Assembly: GCA_047967505.1 (NCBI GenBank)
Contig: CM106539.1
Strand: one strand, 5' to 3'
DNA: 64,000 nt
Source: Dipteris shenzhenensis
Lineage: Eukaryota > Polypodiophyta > Polypodiopsida > Gleicheniales
How positions within the stretch are numbered: position 1 is the first letter of the stretch; the number at the start of each line of letters is the position of its first letter. A program made the position numbers and the translations under genes. The notes below the pieces were generated by a model that saw only the letters and a list, made by a program, of their open reading frames with translations, made no database searches and was not told where the DNA came from. This document shows, piece after piece, positions 11,266 through 23,500 of the stretch.

Positions 11266-12764
11266 CTACTCATCCGAATCCGAATCATCTTCGTCTTGTT
11301 GGCCTGTTCCTTGGTCCTCGACACCTGCGTCTTCTCCCTCGTCCTTGGCACCTGCGTCTGATCCTTGCCCCTGTTGATCGCTCGCCTCCGATGATGGGAT
11401 ACTTGAGATTTGACCCTAAGAGTGAACCATATAAATCAAAAATTAGATTGGAACTTAAATTAAAAAGTGAGATTACAAGTAGGAGTAAACTTATACCGTG
11501 CGAGCAGCCACCTCAGCCCAATCGACTGTCGCTCCCATTGCCTCTTGCTCAATGAACCACGGCTTTGTTCCTATCCGAAATGCGCGCCGCGTCTCTGCAT
11601 CCGTAGGAAGACGACCCATCGCAGCTTACTGTGGATCCAATTTACGAGAGTTAGAGTTAGCTAAAGTGCATGTAAACAAATAGAACAATACATTAAATGG
11701 GAAGAAGTAGACTTACCACTGTTGCCTCGAATGCATACCGTCCGCCTGCACCAAAGTGCGAAGTACCTACGACGTCCAGCCGTCTCTTTGCAGCCCTCCT
11801 CTGACCCTCGAACATTTCGGGATGGTCCCTATGTTGCTTCTTGAAGTAATTCCAATCATCTTTGTCTGCCCAGCTGGGTTTAGCCAACCCCTTTGTAATG
11901 GAAATACGCAAGGTTGATCTACGATGCTTTAGGACCAAACCCATGCGCTCGAGCATATAATTGTCATTAAACTCCACATTTGGCGGATTAGGGTATCTTT
12001 GTTTTAACTCATCGATCACCGCCTGCTTCTTTTGGGCATCTTGATACCGCCAATCGGTATTTATGCCGCTCTTGAAGTGATGACTCATCAACCTCCTCAT
12101 GGCGGCCATCACTCCGACAGATGTGATTTGATAGGAGAAATCCCCTGATGAGTAAGGGGGACTGACGGTAGCAGAGTCTGAAGGAGTGGAAGCTGTGCGA
12201 CCGCTTCCGGAGCGAGGAGTAGCAATGGGAGTAGGAGAGGGAAAGGGACCTGACTGATATTGTGTCTCCGGACCAAGTGGAGACCTAAAGGAGCGTGAGT
12301 GTGCTGACTCATCTACATCTCCCGAGTCAGCACAACATGAGCCGCCCGTCCTACTCTTCCTTCCCTTGCAGGAGGCATGCGCAGGTGATGATCCCGCGGT
12401 GGAAGGGGCGCGAGGGGATGGCTAGGCAGTACGTCCACCCGTCGGTGTAGGGGAAGGAATTGCGTCCTCTGAGAGAGCAGAGAGAAGAATCTCGCTGCCT
12501 CCTCATCGCTCATCTACGCTACAAACTCGTCAGGACTCCCGACAAAGCCATGCGCGGCTAGCAAAGGAGTTCCCCGAGGGGTAGTCGCAGTGCTACGTGA
12601 AAGAGGGGTCGGACCAGGGGTAGTCGCAGTGCTAGGTCCGAGACGAGTCATAGTCCTCGGGGTAGTCGCCTGAGAGGAATCAAAGTCCTCTGGAGCATAT
12701 AGATCGTGAGCTCTCCTCCTGCGAGGCTGTCCGTACTCGTCGGATGAGCGACGTGATCCCATGT
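11266..12764 (-). pseudogene. TnpA-like protein gene of B1 (Transposase_24 type)
   Basis: Three coding exons on the minus strand: 12764-11717, 11628-11497 and 11415-11266. The protein would start MGSRRSSDEYGQPRRRR after a strong T-rich acceptor. A Thr/Pro-rich N-terminal half follows, then the Transposase_24 core (RYPNPPNVEFNDNYMLERMG ... VGTSHFGAGGRYAFEA), then an acidic, Asp/Gln-rich tail. Compared with B2 it keeps the 11 bp that B2 lost and the Gln codon that is a stop in B2. It has its own defects: a ~35-bp deletion near 12110, a frameshift near 12450, and a TAA in place of CAA at the start of exon 2. Most likely not functional. Confidence 0.78.
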
Positions 12765-12837
12765 CTAACATAGACACAAACACGAAAACAGAAAACAAAA
12801 AAACAAACATAAGCATTCTCATAGGCATAGGCATAGG

Positions 12838-13005
12838 CAAGAAGAAAGAAGAGGGAAAGGAAAGAGGGAAAGAAGATGGAAAGGAAAGAAAAGAATGAGA
12901 ATGAGGAAATAGAGAATGAGAGAAGGGGGAAATAGAGAAGGGGAATGAGATGAGGGAAAATAGAGAAGGAGAGAAGGGGGAAATGAGAGAAGGGGGAAAT
13001 AGAGT
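12838..13005 (+). repeat. GA-rich simple sequence, left edge of the B1 satellite
   Basis: Purine-rich tract of gaaag, gaggga and aatagagaa units. It grades into the satellite, whose monomers carry the same 'aatagagaatgagag' block. Confidence 0.7.
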
Positions 13006-16000
13006 GGGAAATAGAGAATGAGCTTATGCGGAAATAGAGAATGAGCTTATGCTTCTCTCATTCTCTATTTCCGCATAAGCTCACGCATCACATGAGCTTA
13101 TGCGAAAACTTAAGCATAAGCTCATGCTCATGCATGAGCATAAGCATGAGCTTATGCTTATGCTTATGCTTAAGCATAGGCATCGGAAATAGAGAAGGAG
13201 CTTATGCGGAAATAGAGAACGAGTTTCCGCATAAGCTTCTCTCATTCTCTATTTCCGCATAAGCTCATACATAAGCATGAGCTTACGCGGAAACTTGAGC
13301 ATAAGCTCATGCTCATGCATGAGCATAAGCATAAGCTTATGCTTATGCTCATGCGGAAAGCATAGGCATCCGAAATAGAGAAGGAGCTTATGCGGAAATA
13401 GAGAATGAGCTTATGCTTCTCTCATTCTCTATTTCCGCATAAGCTTCTCTCATTCTCTATTTCCGCATAAGCTCATGCATAAGCATGAGCTTATGCGGAA
13501 ACTTGAGCATAAGCTCATGCTCATGCATGAGCATAAGCATGAGCTTATGCGTATGCTTATGCGGAAAGCATAGGCATCGGAAATAGAGAAGGAGCTTATG
13601 CGGAAATAGAGAATGAGCTGATGCTTCTCTCATTCTCTATTTCCACATAAGCTCACGCATAAGCATGAGCTTATGCGGAAACATGAGCATAAGCTCATGC
13701 TCACTCATGAGCATAAGCATAAGCTCATGCGGAAAAAGAGAAGGAGCTTATGCGGAAATAGAGAATGAGTTTCCGCATAAGCTTCTCTCATTCTCTATTT
13801 CCGCATAAGCTCATGCATAAGCTCATGCTCATGTATGAGCATAAGCTCATGCTTATGCTCATGCGGAAAAAGAGAAGGAGCTTATGCGGAAAAAGAGAAG
13901 GAGCTTATGCGGAAATAGAGAATGAGAGAAGCATAAGCAGCTTCTTCATTCTCTATTTCCGCATAAGCTCATGCATAAGCATAGCTTATGCGGAAACTTA
14001 AGCATAAGCTCATGCTCATGCGGAAAAAGAGAAGGAGCTTATGCGGAAATAGAGAATGAGAGAAGCATAAGCTTCTCTCATTCTCTATGTCCGCATAAGC
14101 TCATGCATAAGCATAAGCTTATGCGGAAACTTAAGCATATGCTTATGCTCATGTGGAAAAAAAAGAAGGAGCTTATGTGGAAAAAGAGAAGGAGCTTATG
14201 CGGAAATAGAGAATGAGAGAAGCATAAGCTTCTCTCATTCTCTATTTTCGCATAAGCTCATGCATAAGCATAGCTTATGCGGAAACTTAAGCATAAGCTC
14301 ATGCTCATGCATGAGCATAAGCTCATGCTTATGCTCATGCGGAAAAAGAGAAGGAGCTTATGCGGAAAAAGAGAAGGAGCTTATGCGGAAATAGAGAATG
14401 AGAGAAGCATAAGCTTCTCTCATTCTCTATTTCCGCATAAGCTTATGCGGAAACTTAAGCATAAGCTCATGCTTATGCTCATGCGGATAAAGAGAAGGAG
14501 CTTATGCGGAAAAAGAGAAGGAGCTTATGCGGAAATAGAGAATGAGAGAAGCATAAGCTTCTTCATTCTCTATTTCCGCATAAGCTCATGCATAAGCATA
14601 GCTTATGCGGAAAGTTAAGCATAAGCTCATGCTCATGCATGAGCATAAGCATGAGCTTATGCTTATGCTTATGCTTAAGCATAAGCATAAGCATAAGCTC
14701 ATGCTTATGCTCATGCGGAAAAAGAGAAGGAGCTTATGCGGAAAAAGAGAAGGAGCTTATCCGGAAATAGAGAATGAGAGAAGCATAAGCTTCTCTCATT
14801 CTCTATTTTCGCATAAGCTCACGCATAAGCATAAGCTTATGCGTAAACTTAAGCATAAGCTCATGCTCATGCATGAGCATAAGCATGAGCTTATGCTTAT
14901 GCTTGTGCTTAAGCATAAGCATAAGCTCATGCTTATGCTCATGCGGAAAAAGAGAAGGAGCTTATGCATAAAAAGAGAAGGAGGAGCTTATGCGGAAAAA
15001 GAGGAGGAGCTTATGCGGAAAAAGAGAATGAGAGAAGCATAAGCTTCTCTCATTCTCTATTTCCGCATAAGCTCATGCATAAGCATAAGCTCATGCGGAA
15101 ACTTAAGCATAAGCTCATGCTCATGCGGAAAAAGAGAAGCATGAGCTTATGGTTATGCTTATGCTTAAGCATAAGCATAAGCATAAGCTCATGCTTATGC
15201 TCATGCGGAAAAAGAGAAGGAGCTTATGCGGAAAAAGAGAAGGAGCTTATGCGGAAATAGAGAATGAGAGAAGCATAAGCTTCTTCATTCTCTATTTCCG
15301 CATAAGCTCATGCATAAGCATAGCTTATGCGGAAACTTAAGCATAAGCTCATGCTCATGCATGAGCATAAGCATGAGCTTATGCTTATGCTTATGCTTAA
15401 GCATAAGCATAAGCATAAGCTCATGCTTATGCCCATGCGGAAAAAGAGAAGGAGCTTATGCGGAAAAAGAGAAGGAGCTTATTCGGAAATAGAGAATGAG
15501 AGAAGCATAAGCTTCTCTCATTCTCTATTTCCGCATAAGCTCATGCATAAGCATAAGCTTATGCGGAAACTTAAGCATATGCTTATGCTCATGCGGGAAA
15601 AAAAGAAGGAGCTTATGCGGAAAAAGAGAAGGAGCTTATGCGGAAATAGAGACTCTATTTCCGCATAAGCTCATGCATAAGCATAGCTTATGCGGAAACT
15701 TAAGCATAAGCTCATGCTCATGCATGAGCATAAGCTCATGCTTATGCTCATGCAGAAAAAGAGAAGGAGCTTATGCGGAAAAAGAGAAGGAGCTTATGCG
15801 GAAATAGAGAATGAGAGAAGCATACGCATGAGCATAAGCTCATGCTCATGCATGAGCATAAGCATGAGCTTATGCTCATGCGGAAAAAGAGAAGGAGCTT
15901 ATGCGGAAAAAGAGAAGGAGCTTATGTGGAAATAGAGAACGAGAAGCATAAGCTTCTCTCATTCTCTATTTCCACATAAGCTCATGCATAAGCATAAGCT

Positions 16001-16569
16001 CATGCTTATGCTCATGCAGAAAAAGAGAAGGAGCTTATGCATAAAAAGAGAAGGAGGAGCTTATGCAGAAAAAGAGAAGGAGCTTATGCGGAAATAGAGA
16101 ATGAGAGAAGCATAAGCTTCTCTCATTCTCTATTTCCGCATAAGCTCATGCATAAGCATAAGCTTATGCGGAAACTTAAGCATAAGCTCATGCTCATGCA
16201 TGAGCATAAGCATGAGCTTATGCTTATGCTTATGCATAAGCATAAGCATAAGCATAAGCTCATGCTTATGCTCATGCGGAAAAAGAGAAGGAGCTTATGC
16301 AGAAAAAGAGAAGGAGCTTATGAGGAGCTTATGCGGAAATAGAGAATGAGAGAAGCATAAGCTTCTCTCATTCTCTATTTCCGCATAAGCTCATGCATAA
16401 GCATAGCTTATGCGGAAACTTAAGCATAAGCTCATGCTCATGCATGAGCATAAGCTCATGCTTATGCTCATGCGGAAAAAGAGAAGGAGCTTATGCGGAA
16501 AAAGAGAAGGAGCTTATGCAGAAATAGAGAATGAGAGAAGCATAAGCTTCTCTCATTCTTTATTTCCGC
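13006..16569. repeat. Palindromic satellite inside B1 (left block)
   Basis: About 3.5 kb made of short words (GCATAA, GCTTAT, GCTCAT, GCGGAAA, AGAGAAGGA) arranged into irregular higher-order units of roughly 200-250 bp. Many units contain a near-perfect inverted repeat of about 60 bp, centred on 'agaagcataagcttct', with arms running out to 'tatttccgcataag'. Every reading frame gives only Met/Leu/His/Lys low-complexity peptide, so I treat it as non-coding. B2 holds a homologous block at 20745-24190. It appears to lie in a 5'-UTR intron (minus strand, donor 17313, acceptor 12765) of the TnpA-like gene. Confidence 0.9.
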
Positions 16570-16816
16570 CTCGGGGGGGTCACTCATCATATGTAACCCT
16601 ATCACGTGAGTTCAACAGAAGGATTTTTTTTATTTCTAAAATTTACAGAAATAAATATACATAAGGGACTATTTAAATTAGTTTTGGAAAAAATTTACAG
16701 ATTTGTATAGAAAAGGGGTACATTTCATTCATGAAATCTTTTACAGATAAGGGACTTTAAATATAGGCCTTGAACGCACGTGATATAGAGGGTTTATACA
16801 TAGTGACCCCCCCGAG
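16570..16816 (+). mobile_element. MITE, copy 1 (247 bp, 8-bp TSD)
   Basis: The ends are inverted: CTCGGGGGGGTCACT at the left and AGTGACCCCCCCGAG at the right. The 8-bp target duplication atttccgc lies at 16562-16569 and 16817-16824, and the target belongs to the satellite monomer. The interior is AT-rich without a frame. An 8-bp TSD fits hAT or P superfamilies, but the G-run terminus is not typical of the hAT ends I know. Confidence 0.92.
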
Positions 16817-16824
16817 ATTTCCGC

Positions 16825-17220
16825 ATAGGCTCACGCATAAGCATAAGCTTATGCGTAAACTTAAGCATAAGCTCATGCTCATGTATGAGCATAAGCATGA
16901 ACTTATGCTTATGCTTATGCTTAAGCATAAGCATAAGCATAAGCTCATGCTTATGCTGATGCGGAAAAAGAGAAGGAGCTTATGCGAATGAGAGAAGGGG
17001 GAAATAGAGAAGGGGGAATGAGAGAAGCATAAGCATAAGAGAATAAGAGGGAAAGGAAATAGAGAATAAGAGGGAAAGGAAAGAGAGAAGGGAAAAGAGA
17101 TGAGGGGGAAAGAGAGAAGGGGGAAAGAGAGAATAAGAGAAGAGGGAAAAAAGAGAAGGGGGAAAAAGGAGAATAAGAGAAGGGGGAAGAAGGAAATAGT
17201 GAGAGGGGAAGAGAGGGTTC
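16825..17220. repeat. B1 satellite, right block, then GA-rich tract
   Basis: The satellite continues from the MITE to about 16985. A GA-rich tract of 'gagaaggggg' and 'aatagagaa' units follows to 17220. Confidence 0.8.
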
Positions 17221-17232
17221 CTACGCCCATCA

Positions 17233-17263
17233 CTGCAGCTAGCGCTTAAGGCACTAGCTGCAG
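17233..17263. other. 31-bp palindrome in the B1 centre
   Basis: CTGCAGCTAG and CTAGCTGCAG arms surround CGCTTAAGGCA. The copy in B2 (24411-24441) is a perfect 13-bp stem with a 5-nt loop; this copy has one mismatch. Confidence 0.75.
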
Positions 17264-17934
17264 GCCAATGCAAATAACAAAAATAATAAATGGAAAAAAG
17301 AGGAAGCACTTACTTGAAAAAGTATGTCCTGCTCGGTGTAGTGGACTGGCCCTACAAAAGAGAGAGTATGTCCCGCTCGGTGTAGTGGACTGGCCCTACA
17401 AAAGAGAGAAAACAACCCATTTTTTCAAATAAGATGTTAGTGGAAAGAGGAGATTACAAAAGCAACTTCTTGAAGGAAGGAGATTGAGGAGACAAGGAAA
17501 GAAGGAGATTGAGGAGACAAGGAGAAAGAGAAGGAAGAGAAATACAGAAAAAAGAGGTGAGTTTTCTTTCTTTCTTGAAATCTCATTTTTTGTTTCAATC
17601 CTTTCAAATCAAGCATGAAAACTAGTTTACTGGTTTAGCAATACAAGAAGAAACACTCACAAAACTAAAGCTAACAAACAAACAACCTACATTGTTGAAA
17701 CAAACTCACCTCTTGAAGAACTTTCTTTTAAGAAACCAAAGAGGGAAAAGGATAGAGAGGGAGTACAAGAGGTAGGAGAAGGGTGAGGAGTGGAAAATAG
17801 AGTGGGAGGTTGCTTGGAATAGATGGGAGGTCGTCGAAAATAGGTGGGAGGAGATTTTGGGTTGCTTACTTGAGAGATTAGGGAATGGATTGAGCAAAAC
17901 GCCGCGCGTTTCGGCGTTTCGGGTTTTAACCCAT
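17264..17934. promoter_or_regulatory. B1 central region between divergent genes
   Basis: A 44-bp unit with 'gctcggtgtagtggactgg' is tandemly doubled at 17321-17408. A minus-strand donor (CAAGTAAGT) at 17313 and a plus-strand donor (AGAGGTGAGT) at about 17553 point away from each other. The two transcription starts therefore probably lie between, with 5'-UTR introns on both sides. A further minus-strand donor-like AAGAGGTGAGT lies near 17708. No coding frame supported. Gene start positions here are inference. Confidence 0.45.
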
Positions 17935-18062
17935 AGCGTCGCTATATAGCGACGATTATTCGTCGCTATATAGCGACGCTTATTCGTCGCTATATAGCGA
18001 CATTTTTAATTAAAAACGTCGCTATATAGCGACGGAACAGAGCGTCGCTATATAGCGACGCT
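17935..18062 (+). repeat. Internal TCGCTATATAGCGA palindrome array, upstream of B1 tnp2
   Basis: Five copies of the palindrome lie about 105 bp upstream of the tnp2 start codon. It is the same motif as the B-family subterminal arrays. The duplicate place in B2 is 25129-25263. Confidence 0.85.
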
Positions 18063-18165
18063 TACTGTCACTTTTTTTATATGGTCTCAAGAGAAGCTCA
18101 AACATGCTATTTAATAATTGTCAATATCTCCTCTTCATGCTTATGTTGTGATTTTATAAGTGTAG

Positions 18166-18357
18166 ATGGAAGGGACGAGTGGAAGCTCATCCGATGATGC
18201 GCCAACGCCCCGGAGCACGAAGTGGCTTACGGAGAGGTTATACTGTCATTGCACTCATTGCAAGCGAGAAGTACGACATCAACGTCGTATTATCATGCGC
18301 CACTTGCGGATGTATGGGGAGGAGCCAGAACCAGTACCCCCCGTTGGTGTTGCACAT
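18166..18357 (+). pseudogene. tnp2 gene of B1, exon 1 (5' fragment)
   Basis: Begins MEGTSGSSSDDAPTP directly after a GTGTAG acceptor. It encodes the Transpos_assoc-like motif RLYCHCTHCKREVRHQRR followed by HLRMYG. It is cut at 18357 by B2 and continues at 30006 with codons for VDGSS. In B2 the uninterrupted exon is 25498-25704. Confidence 0.88.
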
Positions 18358-18477
18358 CACTACAAGGCATAGGCCATTTTTCGACGGAAATACCGACGCT
18401 TTTTACATTAAAATTTTTTTTTTCACGGGCGCAAAGGTCGCTATAAAAGTCGTTAAAATCGTCGAAAAAGGAGCGTC

Positions 18478-18640
18478 GCTATAAACCGTCGCTATATAGC
18501 GACGCTGTTAATCGTCGCTATATAGCGACGATGTAAACGTCGCTATATAGCGACGATAAAAACGTCGCTATATAGCGACTCTGTTAATCGTCGCTATATA
18601 GCGACACTGGTAAACGTCGCTATATAGCGACGATTAACAG
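18478..18640 (+). repeat. B2 left subterminal palindrome array
   Basis: Six copies of TCGCTATATAGCGA spaced about 27 bp apart with variable linkers. Subterminal position matches the TnpA-binding repeats of En/Spm. Confidence 0.88.
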
Positions 18641-18654
18641 AAGCTAAAAAAAAT

Positions 18655-18707
18655 GGTTAGTGGGGCTAAACAGGGCTTCCTTTTGGCCCTGTTTAGCCCC
18701 ACTAACC
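18655..18707 (+). other. Long hairpin near the 3' end of the B2 TnpA-like gene
   Basis: Perfect 22-bp inverted repeat (arm begins GGTTAGTGGGGC) with a loop of about 9 nt. It is followed by a T-run and lies between the left palindrome array and the stop codon of the minus-strand gene. It could act in 3'-end formation or yield small RNA. Confidence 0.85.
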
Positions 18708-18908
18708 CTTTTTTTTTTTTTGTAATTACAAAAGAAAGTTTTTTATAACAAAATTTCCCTTGCTTGCAGGGTGATACAAAATTGTTCTTGTGAACGATGA
18801 GGAAGAAATGCATATACATATACAACTGTGTTTGAAACAAAATTACCCTGTGAAAGGGCGATACAAAATGGCTCTAACGAGCGGATATGAAAAATGCTAC
18901 TACCACTA

Positions 18909-20475
18909 CTAATCCGAATCCGAATCCGAATCGTCTTGTTGGGCTGTTCCCTGGTCCTCGGCACCTGCATCTTCTCCCTCGTCCCCGACACCTGCATCTT
19001 CTCCCTTGTCATCGGCACCTGCGTCCGATCCTTGCCCCTGTTGATCGCTCGTCTTCGATGATGGGACGCTTGAGCTTTGACCCTGAGAGTGAACTATATA
19101 AATCAAAAATTAGATTGGAACTTAAATTAAAAAGTGAGATTACAAGCAGGAGTAAACTTATACCGTGCGAGCAGCCACCTCAGCCCAATCGACTGTCGCT
19201 CCCATTGCCTCTTGCTCAATGAACCACGGCTTGGTTCCTATCCGAAATGCGCGCCGCGTCTCTGCATCCGTAGGAAGACGACCCATCGCAGCTTGCTGTG
19301 GATCCAATTTACGAGAGTTAGAGTTAGCTAAAGTGCATGTAATATGTAAGTAAAACAAATAGAACAATACATTAAATGGAAAGAAGTAAACTTACCACGG
19401 TTGCCTCGAACGCATACCGTCCGCCTGCACCAAAGTGCGAAGTACCTACGACATCCAGCCGTCTCTTCGCAGCCCTCCTCTGACCCTCGAACATTTGAGG
19501 ATGGTCCCTATGTTGCTTCTTGAAGTACTTCCAATCAACTTTGTCTGCCCAGCTGGGTTTAGCCAACCCCTTTGTAATGGAAGTACGCATGGTTGATCTG
19601 CGATGCTTTAGGACCAAACCCATGCGCTCGAGCATATAAATCCACATTTGGCGGATTAGGATATCTTTGTTTTAACTCATCAATCACCGCCTACTTCTTT
19701 TGGCCATCTTGATACTGCCAATCGATATTTATGCCGCTCTTGAAGTGATGACTCATCAACCGCCTCATGGCGGCCATCACTGCTTTGCCCTTTTTGTCTT
19801 CTATTATCTCTCCGGCAGATGTGATTTGATAGGAGAGATCCCCTAATGAGTAAGGGGGACTGATGGTAGCAGAGTCTAAAGGAGTGGAAGCTGCGCGACC
19901 GCTTCCGGATCGAGGAGTAGCTGTGGGAGTAGGAGAGGGAAAGGGACCTGACTGATACTGTGTCTCCGGACCAAGTGGAGACCTAAAGGAGTGTGAGTGT
20001 GCTGACTCATCTACATCTCCTGAGTCAGCACAACATGAGCCGCCCATCCTACTCTTCCTTCCCTTGCGGGAGGCATGCGCAGGTGATGATCCCGCGGTCG
20101 AAGGGGCGCGAGGGGATGGCTGGGCTGTACGTCCACCCGTCAGTGTAGGGGAAGGAATTGCGGAGGTCCTCTGAGAGAGCAGAGAGAAGAATCTCGCTGC
20201 CTCCTCATCGCTCATCTGTGCTACAAACTCGTCGGGAGTCCCAACAAAGCCATGCGCGGCTAGCAAAGGAGTCCCCTGAGGGGTAGTCGCAGTGCTACGT
20301 GGAAGAGGGGTCGGACCAGGGGTAGTCACAGTGCTAGGACCGAGAGGAGTTGGACCAGGGGTAGTCCTCGGGGTAGTCGCCTGAGAGGAATCAAAGTCCT
20401 CTGGAGCATATAGATCATGAGCTCTCCTCCTGCGAGGCTGTCCGTACTCGTCCGATGAGCGACGTGATCCCATGT
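18909..20475 (-). pseudogene. TnpA-like protein gene of B2 (Transposase_24 type)
   Basis: Coding exons on the minus strand: 20475-19396, 19295-19164 and 19082-18909, all with GT-AG borders. The protein begins MGSRRSSDEYGQPRRRR. A Thr/Pro/Ser-rich region of about 170 residues follows, with a short Cys pair (GSCCADSGD), then the segment SYQITSAGEIIEDKKGKAVM. Next come the Transposase_24 core (SHFGAGGRYAFEATV), the segment GRLPTDAETRRAFRIGTKPW, and a tail ending DDSDSDSD. Defects: GQKK is followed by TAG where B1 has CAG, and 11 bp are missing near 19636 relative to B1. The upstream methionines in frame (MPMPMPM...) come from the repeat-rich leader and are probably not used. Confidence 0.8.
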
Positions 20476-20549
20476 CTAACATAAACACAAACACGAAAAC
20501 AGAAAACAAATAAATAAACATGAGCATTCTCATAGGCATAGGCATAGGC

Positions 20550-23500
20550 AAGAAGAAAGAAGAGGGAAAGGAAAGAAGAGGGAAAGGAAAGAGGGAAAGA
20601 AGAGGGAAAGATAAGAGGGAAAGAAGATGTAAAGGAAAGAAAAGAATGAGAATGAGGAAATAGAGAATGAGAGAAAGGGAAAGAGATGAGGGAAAATAGA
20701 GAATGAGAGAAGGGGGAAATGAGAGAAGGGGGAAATAGAGTGGGAAATAGAGAATGAGCTTATGCAGAAATAGAGAATGAGCTTATGCTTCTCTCATTCT
20801 CTATTTCCGCATAAGCTCACGCATAAGCATGAGCTTATGCGGAAACTTAAGCATAAGCTCATGCACATGCATGAGCATAAGCATGAGAAGGATGAGTTTC
20901 CGCATGCTTATGCTCATGCGGAAAAAGAGAAGGAGCTTATGCAGAAAAAGAGAAGGAGAGAAGCATCTCTCATTCTCTATTTCCGCATAAGCTCCTTCTC
21001 TTTTTCCGCATGAGCTTATGCTTATGCTCATGGGTGAGCATGAGCTTATGCTCATGTTTCCGCATATGCGAAAATAGAGGAGGAGAGAAGCATATGCGGA
21101 AAAAGAGAAAGAGCTTATGCGGAATAAGAGAAAGAGCTTATGCGGAAAAAGAGAATGAGATCCGCATATGCTTCTCTCATTCTCTATTTCCGCATAAGCT
21201 CTTGCGGAAACTTCTGCATAAGCTCATGCTCATGAATGAGCATAAGCATGAGCTTATGCTTATGCTTATGCATAAGCGCAAGAGCTTATGCGCAAGTTTC
21301 CGCAAGTTTCCGCAAGCACAAGCATAAGCATAAGCATAAGCATAAGCTAATGCTAATGCTCATGCAAGTTTCCGCAAGTTTCCGCATGAGCTCCTTCTCT
21401 TATTCCGCATAAGCTCCTTCTCTTTTTCCGCATAAGCTCCTTCTCTATTTCCGCATGAGCTTATGCGGAAAAAGAGAATGAGAGAAGCATAAGCTTCTCT
21501 CATTCTCTATTTCCGCATAAGCTTAATCGGAAACTTACGCATAAGATCATGCTCATGAATGAGCATAAGCTCATGCTTATGCTTATGCGGAAATAGAGAA
21601 GGAGCTTATGCGGAATGAGAGAAGGAGCTTATGCGGAAAAAGAGAATGAGAGAAGCATAAGCTTCTCTCATTCTCTATTTCCGCATAAGCTTATGCGGAA
21701 ACTTACGCATAAGCTCATGCTCATGAATGAGCATAAGCATAAGCATAAGCTCATGCTTATGCTCATGTGGAAATAGAGAAGGAGCTTATGCGGAATGAGA
21801 GAAGGAGCTTATGCGGAAAAAGAGAATGAGAGAAGCATATGCTTCTCTCATTCTCTATTTCCGCATAAGCTCTTGCGGAAACTTCCGCATAAGCTCATGC
21901 TCATGAATGAGCATAAGCATGAGCTTATGCTTATGCTTATGCATAAGCATAAGCATAAGCATAAGCATAAGCTCATGCTTATGCTCATGCGGAAATAGAG
22001 AAGGAGCTTATGCAGAATGAGAGAAGGAGCTTATGCGGAAAAAGAGAATGAGAGAAGCATATGCTTCTCTCATTCTCTATTTCCGCATAAGCTCTTGCGG
22101 AAACTTCCGCATAAGCTCATGCTCATGAATGAGCATAAGCATGAGCTTATGCTTATGCTTATGCATGAGCATAAGCATAAGCATAAGCTCATGCTTATGC
22201 TCATTCATGAGCATGAGCTTATGCGGAAGTTTCCGCAAGCATGAGCTTATGCTTATGCTTATGCATGAGCATAAGCATAAGCATAAGCATAAGCTCATGC
22301 TTATGCTCATGCGCTCATGCTTATGCTCATGCGGAAATAGAGAAGGAGCTTATGCGGAATGAGAGAAGGAGCTTATGCGGAAAAAGAGAATGAGAGAAGC
22401 ATAAGCTTCTCTCATTCTCTATTTCCGCATAAGCTTATGCGGAAACTTACGCATAAGCTCATGCTCATGAATGAGCATAAGCATGAGCTTATGCTTATGC
22501 TTATGCATAAGCATAAGCATAAGCATAAGCATAAGCTCATGCTTATGCTCATGCGGAAATAGAGAAGGAGCTTATGCGGAATGAGAGAAGGAGCTTATGC
22601 GGAAAAAGAGAATGAGAGAAGCATATGCTTCTCTCATTCTCTATTTCCGCATAAGCTCTTGCGGAAACTTCCGCATAAGCTCATGCTCATGAATGAGCAT
22701 AAGCATGAGCTTATGCTTATGCTTATGCATAAGCATAAGCATAAGCTCATGCTTATGCTCATGCGGAAATAGAGAAAGAGCTTATGCGGAATGAGAGAAG
22801 GAGCTTATGCGGAAAAAGAGAATGAGAGAAGCATAAGCTTCTCTCATTCTCTATTTCCGCATAAGCTTATGCGGAAACTTACGCATAAGCTCATGCTCAT
22901 GAATGAGCATAAGCATGAGCTTATGCTTATGCTTATGAGAAGGAGCTTATGCGGAAATAGAGAAGGAGCTTATGCGGAATGAGAGAAGGAGCTTATGCGG
23001 AAAAAGAGAATGAGAGAAGCATATGCTTCTCTCATTCTCTATTTCCACATAAGCTCTTGCGGAAACTTCCGCATAAGCTCATGCTCATGAATGAGCATAA
23101 GCATGAGCTTATGCTTATGCTTATGCATAAGCATAAGCATAAGCATAAGCATAAGCTCATGCTTATGCTCATGCGGAAATAGAGAAGGAGCTTATGCAGA
23201 ATGAGAGAAGGAGATTATGCGGAAAAAGAGAATGAGAGAAGCATAAGCTTCTCTCATTCTCTATTTCCGCATAAGCTTATGCGGAAACTTACGCATAAGC
23301 TCATGCTCATGAATGAGCATAAGCATGAGCTTATGCTTATGCTTATGCTCAAGCATAAGCATAAGCATAAGCTCATGCTTATGCTCATGCGAAAATAGAG
23401 AAGGAGCTTATGCGGAATGAGAGAAGGAGCTTATGCGGAAAAAGAGAATGAGAGAAGCATATGCTTCTCTCATTCTCTATTTCCGCATAAGCTCTTGCGG

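Noticed and set aside
13041-16664. Many open frames of 60-145 codons rich in Met, Leu, His, Lys (HKLMLMHEHKHELMLM type)
   Set aside because: They are translations of the GCATAA/GCTTAT satellite. Frames occur on both strands, start and stop with each repeat unit, and have no conserved non-repeat part.
16757-17309. Minus-strand Phe/Leu/Pro-rich frame with apparent membrane segments (also at 24169-24451)
   Set aside because: It is the GA-rich simple sequence read on the C/T strand; no conservation beyond composition.
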